DNA of 64,000 bases from Thermaerobacillus caldiproteolyticus (GCF_013761245.1 NZ_JACDUT010000001.1:604727-668726); one strand, 5' to 3'; counted from the stretch's first letter, positions 27,677-36,637 are shown. Notes: a model not told the origin generated them from the letters alone. Numbers and translations are program-made.

Positions 27677-28240
27677 TTATTGTTCGTATCCATTAACAAC
27701 TAAATCTAATCTCCCTGTATGCGGGTCAATAATTAATCCGTGCACAGGGACATTTGGCGGTAAAAGCGGGTGATTTTTTAACATATTCACGCTATGTTTT
27801 ACGCTCTCTTCTACAGAGTCAAAGCCTTTCAACCAATTTTCAAGATCAACACCTGAGTATTTTAACATCTCAAGTCTCTCTTTAGGAATGCCTCTTGCGA
27901 CCATTTTCTCCAGCATCGCTTCCGCTTTAATTGCTCCCATACCGCAATCATAATGGCCAATTACACAAACTTCATCAGCCTTTAATTCATAAATAGCAAC
28001 AAGCAAGCTGCGCATAATACTGCCAAACGGATGAGAAAGAATGGCCCCCGCTGTCTTTACAATCTTTACATCCCCATTTTTCACGTTCATTGCCTGCGGC
28101 AAGAGCTCCACAAGTCTTGTATCCATACATGTTAAAATAACAAGCCGTTTATCAGGATATTTTGTTGTTTCATATTTCTTATATTCTCTATTCTCAACAA
28201 ACTTTTTATTGTATTCAAGAATTTCTGTTAGCAGATTCAT
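27677..28240 (-). CDS. ytiB: Beta-carbonic anhydrase (YtiB)
   Basis: A 187-residue beta-class carbonic anhydrase, interconverting CO2 and bicarbonate with a zinc ion. The Zn ligands and catalytic dyad are visible: CMDTR (Cys-Asp-Arg) and GHYDCGMGA (His and Cys). The YtiB subgroup lacks the longer N-terminus of plant enzymes. It shares its upstream region with the divergent ZagA gene and its perfect Zur palindrome, 88 bases away, so zinc control of this gene is possible but not shown. Confidence 0.95.
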   Translation of the reverse strand: MNLLTEILEYNKKFVENREYKKYETTKYPDKRLVILTCMDTRLVELLPQAMNVKNGDVKIVKTAGAILSHPFGSIMRSLLVAIYELKADEVCVIGHYDCGMGAIKAEAMLEKMVARGIPKERLEMLKYSGVDLENWLKGFDSVEESVKHSVNMLKNHPLLPPNVPVHGLIIDPHTGRLDLVVNGYEQ

Positions 28241-28327
28241 TGTTCCTCTCCTCCTAGAACTTGCTTTAAAAATAATATAGCATAGCTGTTGTCATTTTCC
28301 TAATTTTCTTGTATGATTGATACTGTT

Positions 28328-28348
28328 AAATCGTAATAATTACGATTT
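28328..28348 (+). promoter_or_regulatory. Perfect Zur box upstream of the CobW/ZagA gene
   Basis: A 21-bp palindrome AAATCGTAAT-A-ATTACGATTT, identical to the Bacillus Zur operator, 22 bases before the start codon. It lies between the divergent carbonic anhydrase and GTPase genes. Confidence 0.92.
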
Positions 28349-28370
28349 ATAAAGAGAGGAGGAAACTAAA

Positions 28371-29555
28371 ATGAACAAAATTCCTATTACTGTATTAAGC
28401 GGTTATTTAGGCTCTGGAAAAACAACATTATTAAATCACATATTACACAATCGTGAAGGAAAGAAAATCGCTGTCATTGTTAACGATATGAGCGAGGTAA
28501 ACATTGATGCGGAGCTCGTTAAACAAGGCGGTTTTTCCCGCACGGAAGAAAAACTCGTGCAAATACAAAACGGCTGTATTTGTTGTACATTGCGCGATGA
28601 TTTAATGAAAGAAGTTGAAAGATTAGTTGATGCCGGCGGGATTGATTACATTGTCATCGAATCTTCAGGAATTAGTGAGCCAATTCCAGTAGCACAAACA
28701 TTTACATACATTGACGAAAATCTAGGAATTGACTTAACAAAAAAATGTCGCTTGGATACGATGGTAACCGTAGTCGACGCCAACCGCTTTTGGGCTGATT
28801 TTGCATCAGGCGAAAGCTTGCTTGATCGAAAACAAGCTGTTGATGAAACGGATACACGTGAAGTAGCGGACTTGCTGATTGATCAAATCGAATTTGCCAA
28901 TGTGATTTTACTAAATAAAGTCGACCTTATTCGTCCTGAAGAGGCGAAAGAACTTGAAGGCGTGTTAAAAAAGCTCAACCCGGAAGCGAAAATTATACAA
29001 ACAACATTCGGTCAAGTACCACTGGACGAAATTTTAAATACCCATTTATTCGATTTTGAAAAAGCTAGTCAAGCTGCAGGCTGGATGAAAGAATTGAATG
29101 AAGAACATACTCCAGAAACAGAAGAGTATGGCATCTCTTCATTTGTTTATCGCAGAAGACGTCCGTTCCATCCAGAACGTTTCATGAATTGGCTCGAAAA
29201 TTGGCCAGTTGAAGTTGTCCGCGCAAAAGGCTTTTTCTGGCTTGCTTCACGAAATAACATGTGCTGTCTTTTATCACAAGCGGGAACATCCATCATGATT
29301 CAGGGAGCTGGTGAATGGGTCGCGGTTTATCCAGAAACGGAACGCCAACAAATTCTTAAAGAGGACCCTGAGTTGCTCGCTAAGTGGGATGAAACATATG
29401 GGGATCGCATGACGGAACTCGTCTTTATCGGTATCGACATGAATCGCCAAGAAATTGAAACGTCTTTAGATGAGTGTTTGCTGACAGAGGAGGAAATGAA
29501 TCAAAATTGGGCAACATTTCTGGATCCGCTTCCTGAATTTACTGTTTCCCAATAA
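28371..29555 (+). CDS. zagA: CobW/COG0523 zinc metallochaperone GTPase (ZagA/YciC type)
   Basis: A 394-residue G3E GTPase. Walker A is [12 protein letters not shown] (about 11-22), the metal-binding CxCC motif is GCICC (about 68-72), the guanine site is NKVDL, and the C-terminal CobW_C domain starts near [16 protein letters not shown]. ZagA is made in zinc starvation and delivers zinc to enzymes such as FolE. The perfect Zur box just upstream fits. AGAGGAGGAAACTAAA precedes the ATG. A ZnuA gene with its own Zur box follows after 87 bases. Confidence 0.95.
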   Translation: MNKIPITVLSGYLGSGKTTLLNHILHNREGKKIAVIVNDMSEVNIDAELVKQGGFSRTEEKLVQIQNGCICCTLRDDLMKEVERLVDAGGIDYIVIESSGISEPIPVAQTFTYIDENLGIDLTKKCRLDTMVTVVDANRFWADFASGESLLDRKQAVDETDTREVADLLIDQIEFANVILLNKVDLIRPEEAKELEGVLKKLNPEAKIIQTTFGQVPLDEILNTHLFDFEKASQAAGWMKELNEEHTPETEEYGISSFVYRRRRPFHPERFMNWLENWPVEVVRAKGFFWLASRNNMCCLLSQAGTSIMIQGAGEWVAVYPETERQQILKEDPELLAKWDETYGDRMTELVFIGIDMNRQEIETSLDECLLTEEEMNQNWATFLDPLPEFTVSQ

Positions 29556-29570
29556 ATGATTCTAGTTCTC

Positions 29571-29591
29571 AAATCGTAATTGTTACGATAT
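29571..29591 (+). promoter_or_regulatory. Zur box upstream of znuA
   Basis: AAATCGTAAT-T-GTTACGATAT matches the Zur operator at 18 of 20 defined positions. It overlaps a TATAAT -10 element, so Zur binding would block the promoter. Confidence 0.85.
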
Positions 29592-29642
29592 AATAGCAAA
29601 GGAATTTGCTTGTCAAACCAATTATAGAGAAAGGGGCTTAAC

Positions 29643-30602
29643 ATGAAAACAAAAGCATTTATTTTATCCCTTTTACTTGTTGTCTCCGCTTTTTTGTATG
29701 GTTGCAATGCTGAAAACAATCAAGAACAGACAACGGAAAAAGCAAAAGATGTTTTAACGATTTATACAACCGTTTATCCATTGAAGGACTTTGCAGAGAA
29801 AATCGGAGGCAAATATGTAAAAGCACAAAGCGTATACCCTCCGGGAGTCGAAGCGCATACGTTTGAGCCAACAACAAAAACGATGAAAGACCTTGCCGAT
29901 GCCGATGCATTCATTTATATCGGCCAAGGAATGGAAGGATTCGTCGATCAAACGACGAAAACATTAAAAAATGAAGATGTAAAATTAGTTGAGGCCGCGA
30001 AAGGAATCAAGTTTCTCGATTCCACTCACGAACATGACGTCGAAGCTGAAGACGAACACAACGATGAACATCATCACGGTGATAAAGATCCGCATGTTTG
30101 GCTAGACCCTGTGCTTTGCATTACGATTGCAGAAAATATTAAAAATGCGCTAGTAGAATTAAAACCGGAAGCAAAGGACACATTTGAGAAAAACTTCGCG
30201 TCCTTAAAACAACAATTAGAAGATCTTGACCAACAATTCCAAGCGGTAGTAAAAGAGTCACCGAAAAAAGAAATTCTCGTTTCCCATGCAGCCTACGGTT
30301 ATTGGGAAAAAAGATATGGCATTGAACAATTAAGCGTTGCTGGTCTTTCACCGACAAACGAACCTTCGCAAAAAGAACTGGCGAACATTATTAAAACAGC
30401 CAAACAACATGACATTAAATATATTCTCTTTGAGCAAAACGTAACTCCGAAAGTAGCGGAAGTCGTTAAAAACGAAATTGGCGCAGAAGCTCTCCACCTC
30501 CATAACTTAGAAGCATTAACAAATGAAGATATTAAGAAAAATAAGGACTATATCACGATTATGAAAGAAAACTTGGAAGTGTTGAAAAAAGCATTACACT
30601 AA
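29643..30602 (+). CDS. znuA: Zinc ABC transporter substrate-binding lipoprotein (ZnuA/AdcA type)
   Basis: A 319-residue cluster A-I binding protein with lipobox LYGC (Cys about 21). The zinc ligands expected for the family appear as GVEAHTFEPT and, after a His/Asp/Glu-rich loop (HEHDVEAEDEHNDEHHHG), DPHVWLDP and SHAAYGYW. It captures extracellular Zn(II) for an ABC importer. No znuC or znuB gene follows; a terminator does, so the ATPase and permease must be elsewhere. The Zur box and AAAGGGG ribosome binding site lie upstream. Confidence 0.95.
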   Translation: MKTKAFILSLLLVVSAFLYGCNAENNQEQTTEKAKDVLTIYTTVYPLKDFAEKIGGKYVKAQSVYPPGVEAHTFEPTTKTMKDLADADAFIYIGQGMEGFVDQTTKTLKNEDVKLVEAAKGIKFLDSTHEHDVEAEDEHNDEHHHGDKDPHVWLDPVLCITIAENIKNALVELKPEAKDTFEKNFASLKQQLEDLDQQFQAVVKESPKKEILVSHAAYGYWEKRYGIEQLSVAGLSPTNEPSQKELANIIKTAKQHDIKYILFEQNVTPKVAEVVKNEIGAEALHLHNLEALTNEDIKKNKDYITIMKENLEVLKKALH

Positions 30603-30637
30603 ACCAGCCTATCACGATTAACTATACTATAATGATT

Positions 30638-30680
30638 AGAGGATAATATGTTCAATATAAGAGCATATATCCTCTTTTTT
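30638..30680 (+). terminator. Terminator of znuA
   Basis: AGAGGATA and TATCCTCT pair, with inner ATATG/CATAT pairing, followed by TTTTTT. Confidence 0.78.
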
Positions 30681-31098
30681 CATACATATTAGATTGAGAA
30701 TGTAGATATTAAATAACTCTTAAAAGGGGAAAAACATAGCCCATAGCTGGTAGCGTAGCGAGGTCTCTAAAAAGACTTTAGATGGTGAAGACCTATGAGG
30801 GTGCAAGAGGTTCTTTTCGAGAATAACAGCAAAAGATACCATGTTAGTGAATATATCTAGATTAAGGATTAAAAAATTCGAGATCAAAGCAAAACTTTTA
30901 CTTTGTTAATATAGCTCTGTTAAATGTTCATGAGCAAAAAAGTCATTTACCCCAAAATGCAAAACACCGTTCAATTTTCGAACGGCGTTAAAAACATGAG
31001 TTGTTTAATTTTTGAATTCAATACCCCAATGTCCCAGAGAACAATAAAATCGTCTCTTCGTTAACTATCGCACCTTTAGTTGAATAATAGGACTTAAC
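30681..31098. other. Gene-free stretch, possibly decayed
   Basis: No convincing gene in either direction. It holds one terminator-like hairpin (AACACCGTTC...GAACGGCGTT at about 30963-30989). On the minus strand, after the small lipoprotein stop, lies a short open stretch reading STKGAIVNEETILLFSG that looks like the tail of a lost gene. No known RNA motif was recognised. Confidence 0.5.
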
Positions 31099-31470
31099 TC
31101 ATTTTAAATAAAAAGTTTCTTCATTTTTGTCATCCCACTTTATAGTAACTTTTATAGGTTCATCTTCCCTAGTTACTGCACACCCAGAACAAGAAGAGGA
31201 TATTCGAATGGTTGCTCCTTTATGTATATCTTCCTTTCGAACAGTTTCGCCGTTACCGTCATTAATGACAATCTCTAGGTTCTTAAATTTAGTATCCTTT
31301 TCTCCATTTTTATAACCAAAAAGGTAATTTCCATCTTCCCTATTACCACTAATGTTTGCAGAGTATTCTCCTTTCCAGTTCTCACTTTCCCCGGAAAGAA
31401 AAATGTGTTTATCACTACATCCGACCAAAATTGAAACCAAAAGAATTACAAATAAGAAAGGTTCTTTCAT
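31099..31470 (-). CDS. Small hypothetical lipoprotein
   Basis: A 123-residue protein with an N-terminal signal and lipobox LVGC (MKEPFLFVILLVSILVGCSD). The rest is hydrophilic and beta-rich (NWKGEYSANISGNREDG, IKVTIKWDDKNEETFYLK), with two cysteines in RISSSCSGCAV. It should be anchored outside the membrane. No family is recognised. TGGGAGGTTACA precedes the ATG. It sits in a stretch of small, unusual and decayed genes between znuA and rpmE2. Confidence 0.72.
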   Translation of the reverse strand: MKEPFLFVILLVSILVGCSDKHIFLSGESENWKGEYSANISGNREDGNYLFGYKNGEKDTKFKNLEIVINDGNGETVRKEDIHKGATIRISSSCSGCAVTREDEPIKVTIKWDDKNEETFYLK

Positions 31471-31580
31471 TGTAACCTCCCATAAAGCTTTACTCTTATA
31501 CTTACTTATTCTTTCTTAAACTAACTCACCTCGGTTAGTACAATAAAATGGCCTTACTTCTTCTTGAAGTAAAGGTTCCG

Positions 31581-32156
31581 TCAGCCATCCTTGAAGCGAG
31601 CTTCATCACAGATGATGGAAGTTAATTCATTCTTCCAAAGGAGGCAAAATATTTTTTTAATCTCGGTGTTATCCTTTAGAATGATCAACTTGTCATTGTA
31701 TTGGCTTAACATGTTTAATATTTCTGGTTTGCTTTCGTTCTCAAAATAATAATAATTCCACTCAAACATCTTCATAAATATTTTAAAACTGGGTTTATAG
31801 TTTGCTTTTTCAAGCCCAATTTTTTGTAAAATAAATCTCTTTATAATTCTAAATGTCCTTTTAGAGTAGTCTGTATCTAAAAATATAATCAATTCTGCAT
31901 TCTGAAAACTTGGAAGTACCCATTTATGATGAACACCTTCTACAATCCAAGCAGCAGAATGAATTATATGATTCAAACATTCGTCTCTTTCTTCTTCACT
32001 TCTTCTTATATCCCCAGATTTACACCTTTTCCAAACAACGTTATCTAATTCGTAGAACGGAATATTTAGCTTAGACGATAGAGTTCTTGCTAATGTTGTT
32101 TTCTCGCTTCCCACCGAGCCAATAATATGTATTTTATTAGGTATATTACTTTTCAT
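31581..32156 (-). CDS. P-loop kinase-like protein (AAA_17/FlaR-like) with altered Walker A and odd tail
   Basis: A 191-residue protein resembling small adenylate-kinase-like ATPases: AELIIFLDTDYSKRTFRIIKR and WIVEGVHHKWVLPSF fit the family. The Walker A reads GSVGSEKTT (residues 13-21), with Glu where the family has Gly, which should hamper nucleotide binding. The last 20 residues (NELTSIICDEARFKDG) come from DNA homologous to a second copy 0.7 kb away read in another frame, so the C-terminus looks frameshifted or replaced. Probably an ageing gene. The ATG at 32156 follows GGTGAT. Confidence 0.6.
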   Translation of the reverse strand: MKSNIPNKIHIIGSVGSEKTTLARTLSSKLNIPFYELDNVVWKRCKSGDIRRSEEERDECLNHIIHSAAWIVEGVHHKWVLPSFQNAELIIFLDTDYSKRTFRIIKRFILQKIGLEKANYKPSFKIFMKMFEWNYYYFENESKPEILNMLSQYNDKLIILKDNTEIKKIFCLLWKNELTSIICDEARFKDG

Positions 32157-32228
32157 CGAGATCACCACTTAATAGATAATTTATATAATCCCTTTTCTGC
32201 ATAAGTCCGATATTACCTTCTATCTTGT

Positions 32229-32330
32229 TCAACTAAACTGCTTCGTTAGCCACTCATGCATCACTTCGCGGCACCACAGATGAGGAAAGGTAATTCGTTC
32301 TTCCATGGAAGACAACCATGCCGCATTGAT
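32229..32330 (-). pseudogene. Orphan 3' tail of a lost gene, related to the kinase gene's tail
   Basis: The minus strand reads WLSSMEERITFPHLWCREVM then HEWLTKQFS and a stop at 32229, with no start or upstream continuation. About 68 bases (32262-32330 region) are similar to 31590-31650 at the end of the kinase-like gene, where the same product appears only with stops and frame changes. The parent family is not recognised. Confidence 0.45.
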
Positions 32331-32451
32331 GCGGCACCATCAGAAGAATGAAAATACTAATTTTCAGGATCGTTCAATAAGAATCGACCATGTTCTTTAA
32401 CAGAACCTAATGTATAAGAAATAAAGTTTCTTCATAGCGTTTGACAAAAAT

Positions 32452-32493
32452 AAAAGGTAAGCAAACATATTAAATATGACTTGCTTACCTTTA
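32452..32493 (-). terminator. Terminator after the ferredoxin gene
   Basis: AAAGGTAAGCAA and TTGCTTACCTTT form a perfect 12-bp outer stem with further ATAT pairing, then TTATTTTTG on the minus strand. Confidence 0.82.
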
Positions 32494-32535
32494 AGATTTT
32501 TAGGTCTTAATAATCCATTTAGTCTTAGTCTGTTT

Positions 32536-32901
32536 TTATTGTACATGTTTTCTTTTTCCGCTCACAGTACCTTCTGTTCTCTGGAATACTCCGTTCTTGT
32601 AATAATGAGAAACATGCTTATTGTAGACACGGCCATCTGCTAAGCCTCGAACGAGTTCTTTTGCTGTTTGTTCATCCATATTCTTGTACCACGTTCCATC
32701 TGGATAGACAATAACGACACAAGCATCTTGGCATCTCCCGTTACATCCTGTTCGCGTTGTGTGAATCAAATCATCAGCACCTTGCACGGAAATTTCATTG
32801 CGTATAGCTTGCGTCACTTCTTCTTCGCCGCTTCTCATGCAGCTCGAGCCATTGCAAATGAAAATATGATGCTTCATTTTCGAAAAATCCCATGTAGCCA
32901 T
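32536..32901 (-). CDS. Thioredoxin-like [2Fe-2S] ferredoxin domain protein
   Basis: A 121-residue protein with the thioredoxin-like ferredoxin fold. Cys16 and Cys21 (FICNGSSC) and Cys53 and Cys57 (TGCNGRC) are the likely cluster ligands, followed by VVIVYPDGTWYKNM. Such small proteins often pair with cobalamin or metal-insertion genes or serve as electron carriers; no such partner is adjacent. The ATG follows GAGGGAGAGAAGG. It lies 67 bases after rpmE2, which has its own terminator, so it is probably a separate unit. Confidence 0.88.
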   Translation of the reverse strand: MATWDFSKMKHHIFICNGSSCMRSGEEEVTQAIRNEISVQGADDLIHTTRTGCNGRCQDACVVIVYPDGTWYKNMDEQTAKELVRGLADGRVYNKHVSHYYKNGVFQRTEGTVSGKRKHVQ

Positions 32902-32930
32902 CCTTCTCTCTCCCTCTATATACTTTAAGA

Positions 32931-32966
32931 TAAAAAAAGCTGTTGAAACAACGTCAACAGCTTTTT
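32931..32966 (-). terminator. Terminator of rpmE2
   Basis: AAAAAGCTGTTGA pairs with TCAACAGCTTTTT across a 7-base loop; T-run on the minus strand. Confidence 0.85.
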
Positions 32967-32968
32967 CG

Positions 32969-33220
32969 TCATTTTTGTTTCATATTGTATTTTTGCATAA
33001 AACGTTCTGCACGGCCGCCGCGCTCAGCAAATTTTTGCTTACCTGTGTAGAACGGATGCGTATCAGAGCTTATTTCTACTTTGATAAGCGGATATGTATT
33101 CCCGTCTTCCCATTCGATGGTTTCATTCGACGTTTTTGTCGAACCGCTTAAAAATTTATAACCGCTGTTTACATCCATAAATACAACTTTTTGATAATTA
33201 GGGTGAATGCCCGGTTTCAT
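32969..33220 (-). CDS. rpmE2: 50S ribosomal protein L31 type B, zinc-independent
   Basis: An 83-residue L31 paralogue ([35 protein letters not shown]). It lacks the CxxC metal site of L31 type A. In zinc starvation this form replaces the zinc-bearing L31 on the ribosome and frees zinc. A Zur palindrome 31 bases upstream fits that switch. GAGGAGGAGTACGAGAAA precedes the ATG. Confidence 0.96.
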   Translation of the reverse strand: MKPGIHPNYQKVVFMDVNSGYKFLSGSTKTSNETIEWEDGNTYPLIKVEISSDTHPFYTGKQKFAERGGRAERFMQKYNMKQK

Positions 33221-33250
33221 TTTCTCGTACTCCTCCTCAATCTCTATGAT

Positions 33251-33271
33251 TAATCGTAATGATTACGATTT
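33251..33271 (-). promoter_or_regulatory. Zur box upstream of rpmE2
   Basis: TAATCGTAAT-G-ATTACGATTT matches the Zur operator at 19 of 20 defined positions. Confidence 0.9.
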
Positions 33272-33310
33272 ACTGAACAAATTTATTCTACATGAAATTC
33301 AAATCACCTG

Positions 33311-34000
33311 TCAACGCTTCTGACACACAAAAATCATCCGTGGTGACTCAGATTTCTTTTATGTTTGACCGCCATAGTCGCCAAAAACATGTAAAATATG
33401 AAAAACATACTTAGCAAACATCTCAGCCATTTTTTCTTGCGTATACAGTTTTACCTTTTCTTGATATGCCCTTTCTCCTTTGATGTCCTTCACAATAATG
33501 TTTTTATGACGACGTTTTTGTTGACTTTTCGATACTGCGTAATATCTAATCCTTCTCTTTGTTCACAGGAAAATAGAATTAAATTCTTCTTGAGATAGCC
33601 GGGATTCAAATGATCGAATGAAAAATGCCTCCTCTTTTTCATGCATTGCTTATATTGCGAATCACAAGTTCATTTTCCTCATCTTTATCAAAATAACTAA
33701 AACTTGCAAAAAAGAGTAACAACATAATCAAAATCTTCCCGACATCGAATATGATCCATCGGCTTGCTTTTGGCAATACGAAGCAATGTTTGCGACAAAT
33801 CAACACCGACAACGTGTAGTCCTTTTTTGGCAAACCATCTGCTATGTCTTCCTTCGCCGTAACATAAGTCCAATAATTTTTTGTCGGGTGCAAAACCAAT
33901 AATCAATTTTCTCTAGCTCTTCTACAGCGTGTTCATCATTCCAGTATTCATAAATTTTGACATAATCCTCTTGAAAATGCTGCTCATCCCCCTGTTGCAC
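33311..34000 (-). pseudogene. Decayed class I SAM-dependent methyltransferase
   Basis: From a GTG at 34000 behind AAGGAGG the minus strand reads DEQHFQEDYVKIYEYWNDEH. In a shifted frame comes KLLDLCYGEGRHSRWFAKKG (SAM motif I) and LHVVGVDLSQTLL. In another comes SYFDKDEENELVIRNISNA, then EEAFFIRSFESRLSQEEFNS, and last VKLYTQEKMAEMFAKY with HVFGDYGGQT-stop-KKSESPRMIFV. At least four frame changes and several stops are needed, so the gene is dead. The original was an about 240-residue small-molecule methyltransferase of the Methyltransf_25 kind. Confidence 0.82.
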
Positions 34001-34163
34001 ACTTGATCCTCCTTAAAAACTCAAATCATAATGGGTACGCTTTTGGAAAAGTATTTTAGCCAGCAATATACATCCTGTAAATTAGACTGCATTGAGAATA
34101 TTTTTTAGAAAAATGTGGACAATAGGGATTAATCATCAAATTAAGGAAAGGAATGTCTTCTCA

Positions 34164-35513
34164 ATGGATGATTTAGTCATCGCACGAAGCTTGTTCGGAA
34201 CAACAATGGCGTTTCATATTATTTTTGCTACGCTCGGTGTGGGGATTCCACTTATGATTTTATTTGCCGAACTTCTTTATCAAAAAACGAAGGACCGCGA
34301 CTATGCAGTAATGGCAAAACGGTGGACGAAGGGACTGGCTGTGTTGCTGGGAGTAGCCATCCCGTCTGGAACTATTGCCGGTGTCCAATTATCGCTGTTA
34401 TGGCCCGGATTTATGGAAGTTATCGGGAAAGTGATGTCTCTTCCGTTTCAAATTGAAATTTATGCCTTTTTCATCGAAGCGCTATTTATGTCAATTTACG
34501 TATATGCAGCTGATCGCATTTCACCAGCTATGAGGATTTTGAGTGTTACACTTATTGCGATTGGCGCCAGCGCCTCTGCGATTTTAATTACAAACGTGCA
34601 CGCGTTCGAAGGAACACCCGCAGGATTCCGGATTGAAAATGGGGAAATCGTCGACGTCGATCCTTGGGTTGCTTTTTTTAATCCAAGCTTTTTTGTCACC
34701 GCGGGGCATGTTGTGCTTTCCGCTTTTATGACGGGAGCATTCGTTCTTGCCTCGATCGCCGCCTATCACATGTTACGAACGAAACATCATGAAAGAGTAT
34801 ATCGATTTCATCGTAAAGCGTTAATGCTATCCTTAACTGTTGGTGGTATTTTCTCTTTGTTGACCGCGTTAAACGGGCACGAGTCTGCGCAGCTACTCCA
34901 CAAATATCAACCAGAGAAACTAGCGGCTGCAGAAGGACTATTTGAGACACAGTCCCATGCTCCTCTTGCCATCGGCGGCTATACAGACCGAGAGACAGAG
35001 TCGGTCAAATGGGCGATTGAAATTCCATGGGCATTAAGTTTTTTAGCTGGCAACAGCTTTGATACGGTTGTCAGGGGGTTGAACGACTTTCCAAAGGAAT
35101 GGTGGCCTCCTCTATTCGTTCATACATTATTTAATGCAATGGTCGGGATTGGATTTCTGCTCATCCTTCTTTCTATTATTGGTTTTGTATGGAATAAAAT
35201 CATGAAACGGCCTACATTTCCGCACTGGCTAATGTGGTGTTTTATTGCAGCCGGCCCGCTTTCTGTACTCGGCATTGAGTTTGGATGGATTTTCGCTTGT
35301 ACAGGAAGACAACCGTGGGTTATTTATCGGATGATGAAAACAGAAAATGCCGTGACTCAAACCGGAAACTTAGCCACATTATTTGTCCTTTTCGTTGCCG
35401 TTTATATCATCTTAAGCATTGCTGTCGTTCTCGTGTTACGCTATTACTTCCGCCGACATCCTGTGGCAAATGATTTAGAAGAAAAGCCGAATGAAGGCTC
35501 CCTTCAAATGTAG
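34164..35513 (+). CDS. cydA: Cytochrome bd-type (cyanide-insensitive type) quinol oxidase subunit I
   Basis: A 449-residue membrane protein with about nine helices. Haem-ligand residues appear in TMAFHIIFATLG (His about 19) and the central region, and GRQPWVIYRMMKTENAV is the conserved CydA segment. The quinol loop is short, as in the CIO/YthA group rather than E. coli CydA. It oxidises menaquinol and reduces oxygen without pumping protons. The start MDDLVIARS at 34164 follows AAGGAAAGG at slightly long spacing. cydB follows after 17 bases. No cydCD assembly genes are adjacent. Confidence 0.95.
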   Translation: MDDLVIARSLFGTTMAFHIIFATLGVGIPLMILFAELLYQKTKDRDYAVMAKRWTKGLAVLLGVAIPSGTIAGVQLSLLWPGFMEVIGKVMSLPFQIEIYAFFIEALFMSIYVYAADRISPAMRILSVTLIAIGASASAILITNVHAFEGTPAGFRIENGEIVDVDPWVAFFNPSFFVTAGHVVLSAFMTGAFVLASIAAYHMLRTKHHERVYRFHRKALMLSLTVGGIFSLLTALNGHESAQLLHKYQPEKLAAAEGLFETQSHAPLAIGGYTDRETESVKWAIEIPWALSFLAGNSFDTVVRGLNDFPKEWWPPLFVHTLFNAMVGIGFLLILLSIIGFVWNKIMKRPTFPHWLMWCFIAAGPLSVLGIEFGWIFACTGRQPWVIYRMMKTENAVTQTGNLATLFVLFVAVYIILSIAVVLVLRYYFRRHPVANDLEEKPNEGSLQM

Positions 35514-35530
35514 GAAGGAGAGAAAGATCA

Positions 35531-36571
35531 ATGACAAACGAGCTTATTGCGATTACTTTAATATGGGGATTTATTTTCATCTATGCGGTAATGGCGACAA
35601 TGGACTTTGGCGCTGGGTTTTGGTCGATGGTGTATATCAATCAAGAAAAAACAAAAGCTACCAACATCGCAAACCGTTATTTATCTCCGACATGGGAAGT
35701 CACAAATGTCTTTATCGTTGCGATTGTCGTCGCCCTTGTCAGCTTTTTTCCGGGGGCCACATTTTTATTAGGAACAGTATTGCTGGTCCCTGGCAGCATT
35801 ATTTTGCTTCTTCTTGCGATTCGCAGTGCTTTTCTCGTGTTTGCTCATATTACAAAAGAGTATGAAAAAGCACTTACCTACATTTCTGGAATTACAGGCA
35901 TTATTATTCCAGCACTACTCATTAGCGTATTGCCGATTACACATGGGGAATTTATCGAAATGAAAAACGGAACCCCGGCATTAAATATAAGTCGATTATT
36001 AACGAGTCCGCACGAGTACGCGTTTATCGGATTCGCGATTTCGAGTACGCTTTTTCTTTCTTCGTTATTGCTAGCGGATTATTCGAACGTCGCTGATGAG
36101 AACGATGCCTATCGTATTTATCGTCGCGATGCTCTTATCCTTGGACCAATATCATTGTTAATGGCACTGTTTATTATGCTTACGATGCAAAGAGAAGCGA
36201 CATGGTTGTATGAGAAAATGATGAATTACTTACCTTGGCTGATCGGCTCGGTACTTATGTTTTTTGTCGCTGGGATTGCCCTATTTTTACCATCAACAAA
36301 GCATAAAGAGATGCGTGGTCGTCCACGCCTTGCCGTTGTAGCGATTGTCATTCAATACTTTCTAGCGAGCTATGCATACGGAAAAGCGCATTTACCATAT
36401 ATGATCTACCCCGATGTCACGATTCAATCTGGGTTTACTCATCCAAATACATTTCGCGCTCTTTTTGCTTCTTATATCGTTGGATTCCTTATACTGTTTC
36501 CTGGTTTTGTGTATTTCTGGCGCTTATTTATGAAAGACCAACGTTATGTCCGACAAAAAAACGAAGGATAG
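35531..36571 (+). CDS. cydB: Cytochrome bd-type quinol oxidase subunit II
   Basis: A 346-residue membrane protein with about eight to nine helices (WGFIFIYAVMATMDFGAGFW at the N-terminus is typical of CydB/YthB). It pairs with CydA to hold the oxidase together. The ATG at 35531 follows AGGAAGGAG. A shared hairpin separates it from the converging cytochrome c gene. The pair corresponds to ythAB, which sits near the rpmE2 homologue ytiA in B. subtilis too. Confidence 0.93.
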   Translation: MTNELIAITLIWGFIFIYAVMATMDFGAGFWSMVYINQEKTKATNIANRYLSPTWEVTNVFIVAIVVALVSFFPGATFLLGTVLLVPGSIILLLLAIRSAFLVFAHITKEYEKALTYISGITGIIIPALLISVLPITHGEFIEMKNGTPALNISRLLTSPHEYAFIGFAISSTLFLSSLLLADYSNVADENDAYRIYRRDALILGPISLLMALFIMLTMQREATWLYEKMMNYLPWLIGSVLMFFVAGIALFLPSTKHKEMRGRPRLAVVAIVIQYFLASYAYGKAHLPYMIYPDVTIQSGFTHPNTFRALFASYIVGFLILFPGFVYFWRLFMKDQRYVRQKNEG

Positions 36572-36575
36572 AAAA

Positions 36576-36606
36576 AGCGGCTCCGTTTTCTTCGGAAACC
36601 GCTCTC
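36576..36606. terminator. Terminator between cydB and the cytochrome c gene
   Basis: AGCGG-x-TCCG and CGGA-x-CCGCT pair around a T-rich loop; T-rich flanks suggest use by cydB and possibly the converging gene. Confidence 0.6.
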
Positions 36607-36637
36607 TTAATTCGATTAGGCATGGTTGACAGAGTGG

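Noticed and set aside
33697..33906. 69-codon methyltransferase fragment as a functional small gene
   Set aside because: It is the SAM-binding piece of a larger frameshifted methyltransferase whose start and end are readable in other frames.
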